Source: Muscardinus avellanarius (Eukaryota > Chordata > Mammalia > Rodentia > Gliridae). From it: a stretch of 64,000 bases of DNA. The stretch lies in contig OY726574.1 of NCBI GenBank assembly GCA_963383645.1, positions 57,351,851 through 57,415,850 of the forward strand, read 5' to 3'. The notes below the pieces were generated by a model that saw only the letters and a program-made list of their open reading frames with translations, was not told the origin of the DNA and did no database searches. Positions 1 through 13,164 of the stretch are shown one piece after another (positions within the stretch are counted from its first letter, which is position 1; the number at the start of each line of letters is the position of its first letter). Both the position numbers and the translations under genes were made by a program.

Positions 1-330
1 GGTTCCATCCCCGGACCTGCAAAAAAAAAGAAAAAAGAAATTGAAAAGCGGGCCTGGTGGCAAACACTTGTAATCCCGGTGCTTGGGAGGCTGAGACCGA
101 AGGATCGCAGACAGCTTCAGCTACTTAGTGAGGCCCTTCACAACGCAATGAGACCTTGTTTCAAAAAAAGAATAAGAAAGACTAAAAAGTAGGGCTGGGA
201 GTATAGCTCAGAGATACAGTGCCCCTGGGTTTCATCTCCAGTACCACAAAAAGAAATAAAAAATATGGCTAGGGGTATAGCTCAGAGGTAGAATGCCCCT
301 GGGTTGAGTCCCCAGTACAACAATACAAAA
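1..330 (+). repeat. SINE cluster (B1-dID type), three pieces
   Basis: The window opens inside a SINE tail (1-40). A full dimer follows at about 49-256, and an ID-half monomer at about 264-330. The left half carries the TTGTAATCCC and GAGGCTGAGA motifs of a B1/7SL monomer. The right half carries TAGCTCAGAGGTAGAATGCC and CCCCAGTACC of a tRNA-derived ID monomer. Confidence 0.85.
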
Positions 331-384
331 AAGAAAAAGGAAATGAGATTTGGATTAAAATTGACCTTGGGTTTTTTGTTTTCT

Positions 385-515
385 CTTCTTTATTTTGAAA
401 CGGGGTCTCTCCTAAGTTGTGGGAGGCCTCACTAAGTAGCTGACCACGAACCTGTGACCCTCCTTTCTCAGCCTTCCAAATCCTGGGATTACAAGTGCAC
501 CATCCGCCCAGCTGA
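385..515 (-). repeat. SINE, B1 half only
   Basis: Reverse-strand B1 half, from the A-rich linker (TATTTTGAAACGGGGTCTC) to the SINE 5' end (CACCATCCGCCCAGC). The ID half is missing. Confidence 0.75.
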
Positions 516-956
516 CCCTGGGTTTTAGCCCAAGAGCTACTCACTCTCTGCCTTTCTGGGAGTCTGCCTGCTCTCAGGGCCTCACCTTGTGTTGCCGACA
601 ATAAACAAGACCACTTCTCTTCCACCGTTCTGCTGTAGCGTGGCTAGAACTTGGCATCTTCACCGCTCCTCTGCTCTGAAAACGGCCTGTCTCCCCCAGC
701 GCCCCAGTCGCCGCACTTCTGGGTGGTGCCTGTGTGCCGCCAGTTTGCAGCTGGTGTTTAAGAAGGTGCATGCAAAGGCGGCTTTGAAGGAAGCTCCAGT
801 CAGGAGGGGCAGCAGCACATGGAGCGAGCAGGGCGGCGGAGCGCGCTGTCCAAGTCAGGGGCTGGGGATGGTAGTGGTAGCTCAGAGGTAGAGGATTCAA
901 CCCAGCCCGCAGAACCTGGATAGAAATGGAATGGGAGTTAAAATTTTCCAACCCAA
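516..956. other. Unique sequence, presumed MYL12B intron 1
   Basis: No gene recognised. A short degenerate ID-like piece lies at about 862-900 (GGTAGCTCAGAGGTAGAGG). Short open frames occur on both strands without recognisable domains. Confidence 0.4.
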
Positions 957-1190
957 GCCAGCCATGGTGGCGCACGCTTGTAATCCCAGCACTTAGGAGG
1001 CTGAGACTGGAGGATCGCGGTTCACAGACAGCCTCAGCTACTTAGTGAGGCCCTTTGCAATTCAGTGAGACCCTGTTTCAAAATAAAGAATAAAAAAATA
1101 GGGTGGGGGGTATCACTCAGAAGTAGAATGCCCCTGGGTTCCATCCCCAATACTGCAAAAAAAAAACCAAAAAAAAAAAACCAAAACAAA
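957..1190 (+). repeat. SINE, full-length dimer
   Basis: Runs from AGCCATGGTGGCGCACGC through both halves to CCATCCCCAATACTGC and an A/C-rich tail. Confidence 0.85.
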
Positions 1191-1854
1191 AAAGCCAACC
1201 AGTGCCCTGTCCAGTGCAAGCTTAACTGTGGTCCCTTGAGCTCTCTAAAACAGTGGCTTGAATTCTGAAATAAAGGCGTTGTCCTATTTTAGCATTAAAG
1301 AGGTCATGGAAACAGAGGCTTTGTTAGTTTTCTGCTGGTTTATGACATGTTACTCCCAATCTTGGCGCCTTAAAATCCAGTTGGCGTTTTTGCGGCCGGG
1401 AGTCTCAGAGCAGCCTCGCTGGGTGGGTTTCCGGCTAGGCTCGGGGCCTTGCGAGGCTGCGTCTCTGAAGGGTGGCCGGCTGTGGCCCTCCCCACAGGGC
1501 TGCGTGAGTCCTCTCAGGTCGAGAAGGAGCAGGGCGGGCTGCAGGCCGTTTGACTGCCGGGTCACTTCACAGCAGCCAGCCTTCTCACTGTTGGAGGACT
1601 TGCCCAGCACGAGAGCTGTTGGGCCCATCTCGAAGCCCGCCGGTCACCCTGGCCAAAGGGGCCCTTTGAGTTCTCACGCCTTCCCAGCGCGGGTCGGGGT
1701 AGCGGACGTCTCTGAATGCTCATTACCACAGGAATGCGGGAGCTGCTCAGCCGAGTCATTACCCAGCAGTTGTTTGAGATGATCGATTTAAATGCTCCGT
1801 AAAAGGTGCCATTTTTTAAAAAATGTTGGCAAATGATTCCGTTTTGTTTTTTAT
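1191..1854. other. Unique sequence with a moderately CpG-containing block
   Basis: SINE-free for about 660 bases. The 1380-1720 part is GC-rich with scattered CpGs but not dense enough to call a CpG-island promoter. A 174-codon open frame (1258-1782, +) has no recognised domain and is probably chance. Confidence 0.35.
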
Positions 1855-2645
1855 TTTGTATTGCAGTATTGAGGATTAAACCCAGGGCTACTCTACCTCC
1901 GAGCCACCACTACCATCCCCAGCCCCTTATAATTTTGGTTTTGAGGCAAGTTTCACGAAGCTGCCCAGGTTGTCCTTGAACGTGTGATCCTCCTGCCTTG
2001 GCCTCCTGAGCAGCTGGGATTACGGGTGTGAGCCATCGCACCCGGCATTAACACTATTTATTTATCTTTTTGTGCTGGGGATTGAACCCATGGGCTCTCT
2101 ACCTCCAAGGTATACCCACATCCCCTTTTTTTTGTTGTTTTGTTTTTTGTTGTTGTTGTTTGTTTGTTTGTTTTTGCGGGTCTGGGGATGGAACCCAGGG
2201 GCATTCAACCTCCGAGCTACACCCTCTGCCCTATTTTTTATTCTTTATTTTGAAAGTAGGTCTCACTGAGTTGCAGAGGGCCTCACTAAGTAGCTGAGGC
2301 TGTCCGCGAACCGTGATCCTCTGGTCTGAGCCTCCCGAATGCTGGGATGACAAGCGTGCGCCACCACGCCCGGCCATCCATATCCCTTTTGAAACAGGGT
2401 CTCTCTTTCAAGACTCTCAGCAACTAATACGATCCCCCCCCCCCCACACACACACACACTGGGGATTGAACTCAGAGGCATTCTACCTCCAAGATATACC
2501 CCCAACCCAATTTTATTTATTTGGAAACAGAGTCTTGCTAAGTTGCAGAGGCCTAGCTGAGTTGACGAGGCTGGCTTTGAAACTGATCCTCTTGTCTCAG
2601 TCTCCCAAGTACTGGGATTACAAGCTTGTGCCACCAAGCCCAGCT
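1855..2645 (-). repeat. Cluster of four reverse-strand SINE pieces
   Basis: Copies at about 1855-2046, 2071-2125 (ID half), 2172-2375 and 2458-2645. Each begins with the reverse ID tail (ACTGGGGATTGAACCCAGG type) and ends at a reverse B1 start (CCACCACGCCCGGC type). A C-run followed by (CA)n sits at about 2434-2459 between copies. Confidence 0.8.
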
Positions 2646-2995
2646 GAAATAGGATTTTTTGAAGAGTCATTTTAAGGCCATACCTGGGAGTACTAAGCAG
2701 ACCTCTGCTCAGATGCATACAGTCTGGTGACTGCCAGCTTATGGCTTATGACCTCCGTCGTAGGTGGATAGTGAGGCTCAGGATAGCCAAATGGCCTCGG
2801 TCATATACCTGCAGTTGATAGAACTCAGGTTAGAATCCAGGTCCTCACATCTTCAGTAAAACATACAGTCAGCGTGCAATGCCGAGGGGTCTGATGTGCT
2901 GGCCCCGACCTATAGTATTAGCTGCTCCAGAGGCAAGAGGTCACAAGTTCCAGGCCGGCCTGGGCAGCCTGAGACCCTGTCTCAAAATACACTAA
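2646..2995. other. Unique sequence with an old B1-like remnant
   Basis: Mostly unique. About 2925-2995 contains AGGCCGGCCTGGGCAGCCTG and GAGACCCTGTCTC, which fits a diverged B1/7SL monomer directly upstream of the ID element. Confidence 0.4.
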
Positions 2996-3080
2996 AAAGG
3001 ACGTAGGGTTGTAGTTCAGTGGTAGAGCCCTGGCCTGCCATGTGCAAGGCCCTGGCTTCGCTCCCTAGTACCACACACAA
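2996..3080 (+). repeat. ID element (tRNA-derived SINE monomer)
   Basis: Has an A-box-like TAGTTCAGTGGTAGAGC and the ID hallmark CAAGGCCCTGGCTTCGCTCC in the B-box region. It is closer to canonical rodent ID than the ID halves of the dimer SINEs. Confidence 0.75.
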
Positions 3081-3117
3081 ACCTAAGGAGAATTAGAAGC
3101 AGGGGCAGCCAGTGTCC

Positions 3118-3290
3118 TGTCGGTGGTTCTCAGCCTTCACTCTGCATTGGCAGCACCTGGTGCATTTTAAAACCATACTCCTGAGCGCCTCCGCTGAAGA
3201 TCAGTTAGTCTAGAGTAAGGCCCAGGCATCATTTCTTTTTAAACTTCCGAGATGCCTCTAGTTTAGTGCGGCTGACTGCTGGGAGAGCTG
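3118..3290 (+). mobile_element. MER5A-like hAT DNA-transposon fossil
   Basis: The start GTGGTTCTCAGCCTTCACTC and the internal AAGGCCCAGGCATCATTTCT match the MER5/Charlie pattern: terminal repeat beginning CAGTGGTTCTCA, then a GCACCTGG block, then CCCAGGCATCA. It is non-autonomous and heavily mutated. Family assignment is from memory of the consensus. Confidence 0.6.
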
Positions 3291-3989
3291 GATTTGCTCA
3301 CTGTGTGGTGGCAGCAACGTGTTGATGTGAGGTATGTGAAGACTCGTCAGAGGAGTGCTGAGAAAGGCATAGGGCGCTGACCGTGCTCCAGGAGCATCTC
3401 TGAGCTCCCGAGAACGCCAGAGGTTAGATGAAGGTCACGTACAGTCTCTGCGCATCAATCACTATGGTGTCCATGCATTGATTTGCATATTGGTACTGTG
3501 TCTCTGCCAAATTACCTACTATATATGTTGATACCACAGCCACCTCTAATACCGTGTGCCTACTTCTCTGCTATGGTGAGCCCTCTGTGATCAGTATATC
3601 TATCCTTTAGTTCACTTTATGTTAGAATTTATAGAAATACCAAAATAATTTTTGAAAAGGAAGCAAGAAGTGTCTCTTCCTGGTATCAAAGTTAGCTCAC
3701 TGCATTCCGTGCTGTATTGTTAGGGATATTCTCATCTATAAATTTCAAGGGTAGTTAATAATTTGACGGTCCTAAGCAAAGAATTCAAAGTAGAATCAAG
3801 ATTGATAGAAAATATTCCCACTCGGTTAAACCCAACCAGGCCGCTATCTTGTACAGTCCGGGCTTTGCCATTCACATTTCAGTCCCTCACTGTGCAACTC
3901 TGTTTTGTACAGTAGCTTCTCCAGTGTAGTTTGACGTTTTTTGAAAACTCAAGTTTTCTCAGATCTGAATTTAGAAGACAGTAGCTGTT
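3291..3989. other. Unique sequence, no gene seen
   Basis: About 700 SINE-free bases, AT-leaning, with no convincing coding frame or retroelement signature. Confidence 0.4.
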
Positions 3990-4185
3990 GAGCGGGCGCA
4001 GTGGGCACGCTTGTAATCCCAGTCCTTAGAGGCAGAGACAGGAGGATCGCGCAGGTTCACGGCCAGCCTCAGCTACTCAGGGAGACCCTGTTTCCAAATA
4101 AAGTATAAAATAGGTCTGGGAGTACAGCCGGAGGTAGAAAGCCCCTGGGTTCCACCCCCAGTACCACCAAAAAAAAAAAAAAAAA
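3990..4185 (+). repeat. SINE, full-length dimer
   Basis: Diverged dimer from GAGCGGGCGCAGTGGGCACG to CCCAGTACCACC, with a poly(A) run of about 18. Confidence 0.8.
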
Positions 4186-4645
4186 AGATAGTAGCTGCTC
4201 AGAAATCAGTCCTGGGCTGCCGACCTCCGCGACGTGAGAGCAGAGCCCTCGTTCTCTCTCCCGCTGCCAAGCCCTGAGCTCCGCAGATGTAACCTGGCCT
4301 GACATTTACGGAAACTCCAAGATCCCCAAAACCTACTCCCACACATCCTGGACGCCCACATAAAGCTTCCTGTCCTCATACACCTGCAAGGAAAGCAGCT
4401 TAGACCTGGACCAGCGAGGGCGGCCTCCGGGTCAAGGCCAAGTGAAAGCTCCGCAGTTGTGAAATGTCAGAGGAATGCGGATGTCTCCAACAGACAGTGA
4501 CATCACAGGCCCAGAAATGAGGCTCAAGTCTAAAACATCAGGAACCCCTCAAATCAACTAGAACCCCTTTTCTGCTATTTTAGTGGCATGGGAACTCAAG
4601 ACAAATTCAATAAAGAAGTAAATTTCTTGCACCCTCAAAAAAAGA
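4186..4645 (+). pseudogene. Possible processed retrocopy 3' end, parent unknown
   Basis: A SINE-free 450-base block ends in AATAAA (CAATAAAGAAG, about 4609-4619), followed by TAAATTTCTTGCACC and a short A-run. This polyadenylation-like layout suggests the 3' end of a reverse-transcribed mRNA. All three + frames are broken by stops and none is recognised. It could equally be an LTR remnant. Confidence 0.25.
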
Positions 4646-4708
4646 AATGTTGGATTTTACTGGTAGTGTTGAAAGTTTTAAAAATTTTATGTCAAAATAA
4701 TTAGAAGA

Positions 4709-5035
4709 GCCAGGCCTGGTGGCACATGCCAGTAATCCCAGTGCTTGGGAGGTTGAAACAGGAGGATCACAGGTTTGAGGCCAGCCTCAACAACTTAGTA
4801 AGACTGTTTCAAAATAAGAAAGGAGCCAGGCATGGTGGCACACACTTGTAATCCCAGTACTCAGGAGACTGAGGCAGGAGGATCGCAGGTTCGAAGCTAG
4901 CCTTGACAAGTTAGCAAGGCCCTCTACAACTTAGTGAGACCCTGTTCCAAATAAGAAATAAAATCGGGCTGAAGGTTTAGCTCAGAGGTAGAATGTCCCT
5001 GGATTCAGTCCCCAGTGCCACACACCCAAAAATAA
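4709..5035 (+). repeat. Two SINEs in tandem
   Basis: A B1 half at about 4709-4818 is followed by a full dimer at about 4824-5035. Both start with GCCAGGC(C/A)TGGTGGCAC. Confidence 0.8.
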
Positions 5036-5513
5036 ATAAACAAATACCTCTGGAATGTAGCTTGGAGGTAAATGCAGCTGGTCTGAGGTGGAAAGGATGT
5101 CGACTTTCAGCAAATAGTTTCTAGCAGTGGGTGAATCCTGACCTGGCAGCGGTCGTGCCCTTGAGAAGGTCACTTAGGTCTTTGATCTTCACTTCCACCC
5201 CAGGCAGGCCTGTTTCACCTAGGCTCATAATGTATGAGTCACTCGGTAAGTGGTAGTGGCTAGAAGCTGAGGAGACCTTTAATTTTTTTTCCTATCTGCT
5301 CCTAAGGCAGAGAAGTGGGCCAGGACATTTTGAGCTAAAAGAAAATATCAAGAACAAAGGCACACAGATCCGAAAGTGCCAGGTGCCCTGGGAACTTGCT
5401 AGCAGTTTGATGTTGCCGCAGGGAAAGTAAGGGGGCCAGAGGTGAGGCCCAGGCCACGCACTGCGCCCCAGACCTGCTCTAGCCTTTGAGAGGTGGGGAG
5501 CGAAGAAGCTCTT
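5036..5513. other. Unique sequence, no gene seen
   Basis: No recognisable gene, pseudogene or transposon in this intronic stretch. Confidence 0.35.
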
Positions 5514-5738
5514 AAAAAGCACAGTGATCGCCGGGCGTGGTGGCGCACGCTTGTAATCCCTGCGCTTGGGAGGCAGAGACAGGAGGATCGCGCAGGTTCG
5601 AAGCCAGCCGCGCGCGCTGGCTTAGGAGACCCTGTTTCCAAATAAAAATGTAAAAATAGGTCTGGGAGTGTAGCCCGGAGATAGAAGGGCTTCCAGGAAC
5701 CCCAGTACCAAAAAAAAAAAAAAAAAAAGCACAGTGAT
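5514..5738 (+). mobile_element. Young SINE (hairpin subfamily) with perfect 15-bp target duplication
   Basis: The SINE body is about 5529-5723, flanked by perfect direct repeats AAAAAGCACAGTGAT at 5514-5528 and 5724-5738, as LINE-1-driven insertion leaves. This subfamily differs from the bulk SINE. It has the palindrome AGCCAGCCGCGCGCGCTGGC in the B1 half, GGTCTGGGAGTGTAGCC in the ID half, and GGCTTCCAGGAACCCC replacing GGGTTCCATCCCC. It is almost identical to the copy at 61488-61698. Confidence 0.9.
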
Positions 5739-6598
5739 AAGTCATACTCGTGCTTACATTTCCCTGGCCAGGAGACTGTCTGAGGCCCTACACGTGCTCT
5801 ACACCCCAGGGTGAGGCTTGGCCGAGGGTGGTGGCAGGGAAGTGAGAAGGGTGAGCAGTCTGAGAAGTATTCAAGGGGCAGGCCCGATTGTCAGGACAAG
5901 CTTTTGTGGAGGCCGAGCGGGTTCTGGCTGGTGAGTGGGCGGCTGAGAAGACAGGGGAGGTTTAGGTGGGAAGATAATGGTTTCGGTTTTCAACACGCTG
6001 ATTATGAGGTGCCGTGGGACAGCCAGAGCCGGCAGGCCTGCAGGTGGACGTGGGAGTCACAGGTCTCAGAACAGTGAGAACCGATGAGGTCATCCATGGG
6101 CGGCAAAGGGATCGAAGTCTCAGGGCCATAGAAACCGGAGCTGAGCGTGGAGCTGGGCCTTTGAGCAGCCACCTCTCCAGGACAGGGTCGCATTCTCCCT
6201 TAGCAGAGAGCCAAAGGCCCTCCCTCAGGGTGGGGCCCCTGTGCCCTTCTGCCCGGGACAGTTCATTTCTGGCATTCCTCAGCACCAGGCCAGAGGTTGC
6301 TGAGAAGAGGGTAAAGTAGCGTCTCACAGCAGAGAGGCCCAAAAAGGCTAGTCTAGACGTGGCAGTTTGGAATCAGCCACAGGAGACAGCCGGCCTGCGG
6401 TGGGCTGGAGGACGGAGAAAGGCAGGGTGCGCGTCTCAGAGGAAGGAGGCGCGGGAAGGTGGCACTTCCTTCTGGGGTGGAGGCCCCTTTGGATTGATGG
6501 ACCTTTGCCTCTCTTTCCAGCTGATGTTTTAGTGTGTGGTTTTTATTGGTACTATGTGCATGTGTACAAATGAATGAAGGAAAAAGTATATTTTTGTA
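5739..6598. other. Unique intronic sequence
   Basis: SINE-free for about 860 bases, GC-leaning between 5800 and 6500. Open frames of 88 to 126 codons on both strands overlap each other and show no domain, so I do not call a gene. Confidence 0.4.
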
Positions 6599-6668
6599 GT
6601 GCTTGGAATCACATCTAGAACTTCATACATGCTGGACAAGTGCTCTGTCTAACCACATCCCTAGCCCT
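6599..6668 (-). repeat. ID element, reverse strand
   Basis: The reverse complement has the ID order GGGCTAGGGATGTGGTTAGA, then CAGAGCACTTG, then a degenerate B box. It is an old monomeric copy. Confidence 0.65.
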
Positions 6669-6696
6669 GAAAACTCTTTTTAAAAAGAAATTATAG

Positions 6697-7115
6697 CTGG
6701 GCGTAGTGGTGCACTCTTGTAATCCCAGTATTTGGGAGGCTGAGACAGGAGGATCGCGGTTCACGGACAGCCTCAGCTACTACATAGCGAGGCCCTTTAC
6801 AACTCAGTGAGACCCCGTTTCAAAATAAAGAGTAAAAAACAGGGCTGGGGTGTAGCTCAGAGATAGAATGCCCCTGGATGCAATCCCCAGTACAGCAAAA
6901 GAAGAAAAGAAATTGTAAAGCCCAGCATATTGGCATATGCTTGTAATCCCAGTATGTGGGAAGCTGAAACAGGAGGGTCTCGGGTTTACCACTAGCTCCA
7001 GCAACTTAGTGAGGCCCTCCGCAACCTAATGAAAGCCTGTTTCAGAATAAAATAGGACTGAGATAGAATGCCCTTGGGTCCCGTCCCCAGTACCACAAAA
7101 ATAAATAAATAAATA
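6697..7115 (+). repeat. Two full-length SINE dimers in tandem
   Basis: Copies at about 6697-6905 and 6922-7115. The second ends in an (AAAT)n tail. Confidence 0.85.
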
Positions 7116-7330
7116 CTGCATGACAATGCGCTGTCTTCTCTGTGACGTGCTTGCACGGGACCATTTAGTGAATCGCTCTGAGTTCTCTTCATCAGCCTGC
7201 CCTCCTGCCTTTTCCCTTCACTTGGGGGTCAGACCTGCCTCCCCATCTGAGGGCTGCTCCCTGACCTTCCTTTAGTTATATCCCCTAATAAAACCCTAAA
7301 GTGTTTATTTTTTAAATATTTTTCTGTGTG

Positions 7331-7525
7331 TGTAATACTGGGGAGTGAAACCCAGGGACTTTCTATCTCCAGGCTGTATCCTCAGCCCTAATTTATCATT
7401 TATTTGGAAACAGGGTCCAAGTTGCTGAGATCCTCACTAAGTAGCTGAGGCTGGCTTCGAACCTGTGCAGTTCTCTCAGCCTCTCAAACACTGGTATACA
7501 AGCGTACACCACCACGCCCAGCTCT
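7331..7525 (-). repeat. SINE, full-length dimer
   Basis: Reverse dimer from the ID tail (TAATACTGGGGAGTGAAACCC) to CACCACGCCCAGC. Confidence 0.8.
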
Positions 7526-7662
7526 ACAATTGACTTTTTTTTTTTTTTTTTTTAGATTTAAAGAAGTTTATTAGAAAGATAGAAATACAGAAAATAGAAA
7601 TACAGCTCCATACCAGACTGGCTTGGAGGGGTGACTCGAAATGAATACACCCAACAATTGAC
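7526..7662 (-). mobile_element. Short poly(A)-tailed retrocopy with target duplication
   Basis: A ~119-base body (7535-7653) starts on + with a run of about 19 T. On the - strand it ends in AATAAA (7567-7572) followed by a short spacer and poly(A). Direct repeats ACAATTGAC at 7526-7534 and 7654-7662 flank it. The - strand sequence (CAAGCCAGTCTGGTATGGAG, then T-rich CTGTATTTCTATTTTCTG) resembles the R/U5 end of an LTR transcript, but the parent is not identified. Confidence 0.65.
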
Positions 7663-7687
7663 CTTTTAAAAAAAAATTTACTTTTGG

Positions 7688-7895
7688 AGCCAGGCATGAT
7701 GGTGTATGCTCATAATCTCAGTACTTGGTAGGCTGAGACAGAAGGATTGTAGGTTCAAGACCAGCCTCAACAATTTAGTGAGAACTCAGAAACTTAATGG
7801 GACCCCATTTCAAAGTAAAAAATAAAATGGACTGTGGGTATAGTTTGGCTGTAGAATGCCTGTGGCTTCAATCCCCAGTACCAAACAACAACAAA
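7688..7895 (+). repeat. SINE, diverged full-length dimer
   Basis: Runs from GAGCCAGGCATGATGGTGTA to ATCCCCAGTACC with a (CAA)n tail. Confidence 0.75.
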
Positions 7896-8249
7896 AAAAC
7901 AAAATAATTTACTCTTGGAAAGTTTTTCTAAATGGCTTACAAAAACAATTTATTGATAGAACCACCTCAGACTTAATGACACCTATTATATCTTGAAGAA
8001 ATAGAATTCATAAAATTTTTAGGATAAGAACTTTCACAGTTCGGGAATGTGAAGAAAAATTAAAGTGCAGTCAAGTGCTTCCATGGTCGAGCCTGTGCTT
8101 ACATCACGACACCGGCCCAGTCCCAGCCCCAAAGAGCAGGCACACAGGAACGGCCCGCGGTCAGCTGCCGTGCTGATCAGTGCGTTCTGTCTCTGCTTTA
8201 ACCTTTTATACAACTAAGGTCAATAGCACTCTAAGGTACAGGAAGAAAA
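7896..8249. other. Unique intronic sequence
   Basis: No gene or mobile element recognised. Confidence 0.3.
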
Positions 8250-8971
8250 AACATTTATTCAGGACAGGGATGTGGGGAGGGCAAGGAGCTGGAATAGTAC
8301 TGTCAGCTGTTCCCCGACAAAAGCTTCAAAACACCTTGTTTTTGTGTTCGTTAGGTTGAAGGAAGAGAAGTAGATAATCTCCGCATAGCAAGTCCAGATC
8401 TAGGAGCCCTAAAGACTCCGGCCCCAAACCTCACTTAGCCACTGGCCTATGGGCTGCGCGGAAGGGAGCCATTCCCAAGACCTCCCTCGCTTTTGACGCC
8501 AGTTGCAAGTTCAGGTATCCCACGGCCACTTCAGGTTTAATGACCGCCAGGACTTGAACTCACTGAAAACTTACACTCACAGAAGGGTTTATTACACGAA
8601 AGGTACAGGCTGGAGCCAGTCAAGGGAAAAGCCACGTGGCGCAGAGTCCAGGCAGTTAAGACAAGGGCTTCTGACGTCTCGAGCGACGCCGTGGACGTGC
8701 TTGGCTCCCCGCCCGCCACAGTGGCCCGTGGCCGCGTGCAGGGCATGGCCAGCCTGGACTGTCGCCTAGCCCTTGGCGTCCAGCACTTGGTGCGGTTCCT
8801 TCCTGTAGATAGTCAGCTGCCGCGAGGCCAGCTCAGCCTTCAGCCCTGCAGCCCGTACGGCCTGGCCAGGTCTTCCACCGTAACCCGCATGGTGGTACTG
8901 TCTGACGTGACACAAACCCGCAGGTGTCAGGAAGGTCATTCCAGGGGTCAGGAGGTGCCTCCGAGCAGGGC
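8250..8971 (-). pseudogene. Possible antisense 3' exon or retrocopy, product unknown
   Basis: On the - strand a frame runs without stops through about 54 codons into a TAG near 8766-8768. It ends with the coding-looking residues RQLTIYRKEPHQVLDAKG. About 175 bases on lies AATAAA (8588-8593), and another AATAAA lies at 8254-8259. A second frame just upstream reads TTMRVTVEDLARPYGLQ before a TGA, as if one frameshift separates two parts of one protein. I do not recognise the family. No poly(T) marks a retrocopy end on +, so a real terminal exon of an antisense gene is possible. A GC-rich chance frame is also possible. Confidence 0.3.
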
Positions 8972-9086
8972 CCAGACCTCAGATCCTTTAATATCCTGGG
9001 GCCATTGGGTTTTTTCTTTACTAATACCTATCTCATAGGGCAGTTGTAAAGACTGGATAAGATACTGGATCAAAAAGTGACTCTGG

Positions 9087-9365
9087 GAGCTGGGCGCGGT
9101 GGCGCATACTTGAAATCCCAGTACTTGGGAGGCTGAGACAGGAGGATCGCCAGTTCGACCAGCCTCCACAACTTAGTGAGCCTTCCGCAGTTTAGTGAGG
9201 CTCTGTTTCCAAATAAGAAATAAAGTCAGGCTGGGGGTTTAGCTCAGAGGTAAAATGCCTCTGGATTCAATGGCCACGGGGGTTGGGGTGGGAGGAGACT
9301 GTGGAGGTGGGGGTGTGAGCCAGAGGTAAAGAGTCCCTGGTTCAATTCCCAGTACCACACACACT
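9087..9365 (+). repeat. SINE dimer plus extra ID half
   Basis: Dimer at about 9087-9275, followed at about 9300-9360 by another ID half (GTGAGCCAGAGGTAAAGAG, CAATTCCCAGTACC) joined by a G-rich spacer. Confidence 0.75.
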
Positions 9366-9498
9366 CAAAAAAATGTCTAGATGTATGCTCATATTTGTAG
9401 CCATTTGAAGTAATAATTCTATATTAAGATGTTTTTATGCGTCAACTTCGGGTGTCAGTTGTTTGGTTTTTTTAAGTCTTGTTCTTTTTCCTAACTCT

Positions 9499-9500
9499 AG
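9499..9500 (+). promoter_or_regulatory. MYL12B: Splice acceptor before the MYL12B start-codon exon
   Basis: A pyrimidine-rich tract (about 9471-9498) ends in CTAACTCTAG. The exon would begin at 9501 with 18 bases of 5' UTR before ATG. A second AG at 9509-9510 (AATTAAACAG) is a possible alternative acceptor. Confidence 0.7.
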
Positions 9501-9506
9501 AATTAA

Positions 9507-12477
<2,971 letters not shown>

Positions 12478-12775
12478 GCCCGCTCAGGCTCCACTTCCTG
12501 TCCGTCTCTCAGACCCGCCTCCCGGGCCCTCTTGCATGCGGCTGAGTTTCACAGCCTTGCTTTTTCTGTTGTATTTATTCCAGACCTTTCTGCCATGTAT
12601 AATCAGACTGGAAACGGGGATGAGGTTGTAAATTGTGTTGAAAAGAGATTGCGAATAAAAATCAACAAATGTGAAAGCCCAGGAAAATATATCCGTATTT
12701 CTGGTTTTGCTGGATTTTTACATTTTTATATAATAAAAATGCTATTTTGAAATAAAGATTATGCTGACTCCAGTG
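12478..12775 (+). other. MYL12B: MYL12B 3' UTR
   Basis: About 300 AT-rich SINE-free bases follow the stop and contain three AATAAA signals. The end is an estimate placed shortly after the last signal. Confidence 0.75.
12654..12756 (+). terminator. MYL12B: MYL12B polyadenylation signals
   Basis: AATAAA at 12654-12659, 12732-12737 and 12751-12756. The spacing would allow a short and a slightly longer 3' UTR. Confidence 0.75.
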
Positions 12776-13160
12776 GAATATAATGGCAAGTGAAACACCT
12801 CAGTGGACGCCGGGTGGGCCTTTGAGCAGCTCGGTGGACGCCGGGTGGGCCTTTTCAGGTTTCCAACTTCATATCATTCAGACTTCATGGTAAAACTGAT
12901 TTTCACCTCTACAGGGCAGTGTTCTTCAGAACTTAAGTACTTAACATCATGCAATATAAATCATGCAATATAAATGAATCCTGCCTTTGTTTTCTTCATA
13001 GTTTTAAATGAGATGTTTAAACTACTAAATGATAAATGTAAATATATATAGAGAGAAAGACCTTAAAAATTCTGTTGATCTAAGAGTCTAGGAAGATGAA
13101 GCAAAAGTTTGAAGAAACGAGTCATTGTTGCACTTGCCCTGTGGAGCCCTGCACATGTTG
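12776..13160. other. Post-gene unique sequence with a short tandem duplication
   Basis: A ~32-base unit (containing GTGGACGCCGGGTGGGCCTT) occurs twice at about 12800-12857. The remainder is AT-rich, with ATCATGCAATATAAAT repeated at about 12945-12975. Confidence 0.5.
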
Positions 13161-13164
13161 TGTC

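Noticed and set aside
262..330. tRNA gene
   Set aside because: A- and B-box-like phrases belong to the tRNA-derived ID half of SINEs. No cloverleaf with matched stems could be drawn. The same applies to all other ID halves.
1380..1720. Possible MYL12B promoter/CpG island
   Set aside because: CpGs are only moderately frequent and there is no clear core promoter or 5' exon with a donor. The first exon is more likely upstream of the window.
1258..1782. 174-codon + frame in presumed intron 1
   Set aside because: No recognised domain, no splice context and an overlapping - frame of similar quality.
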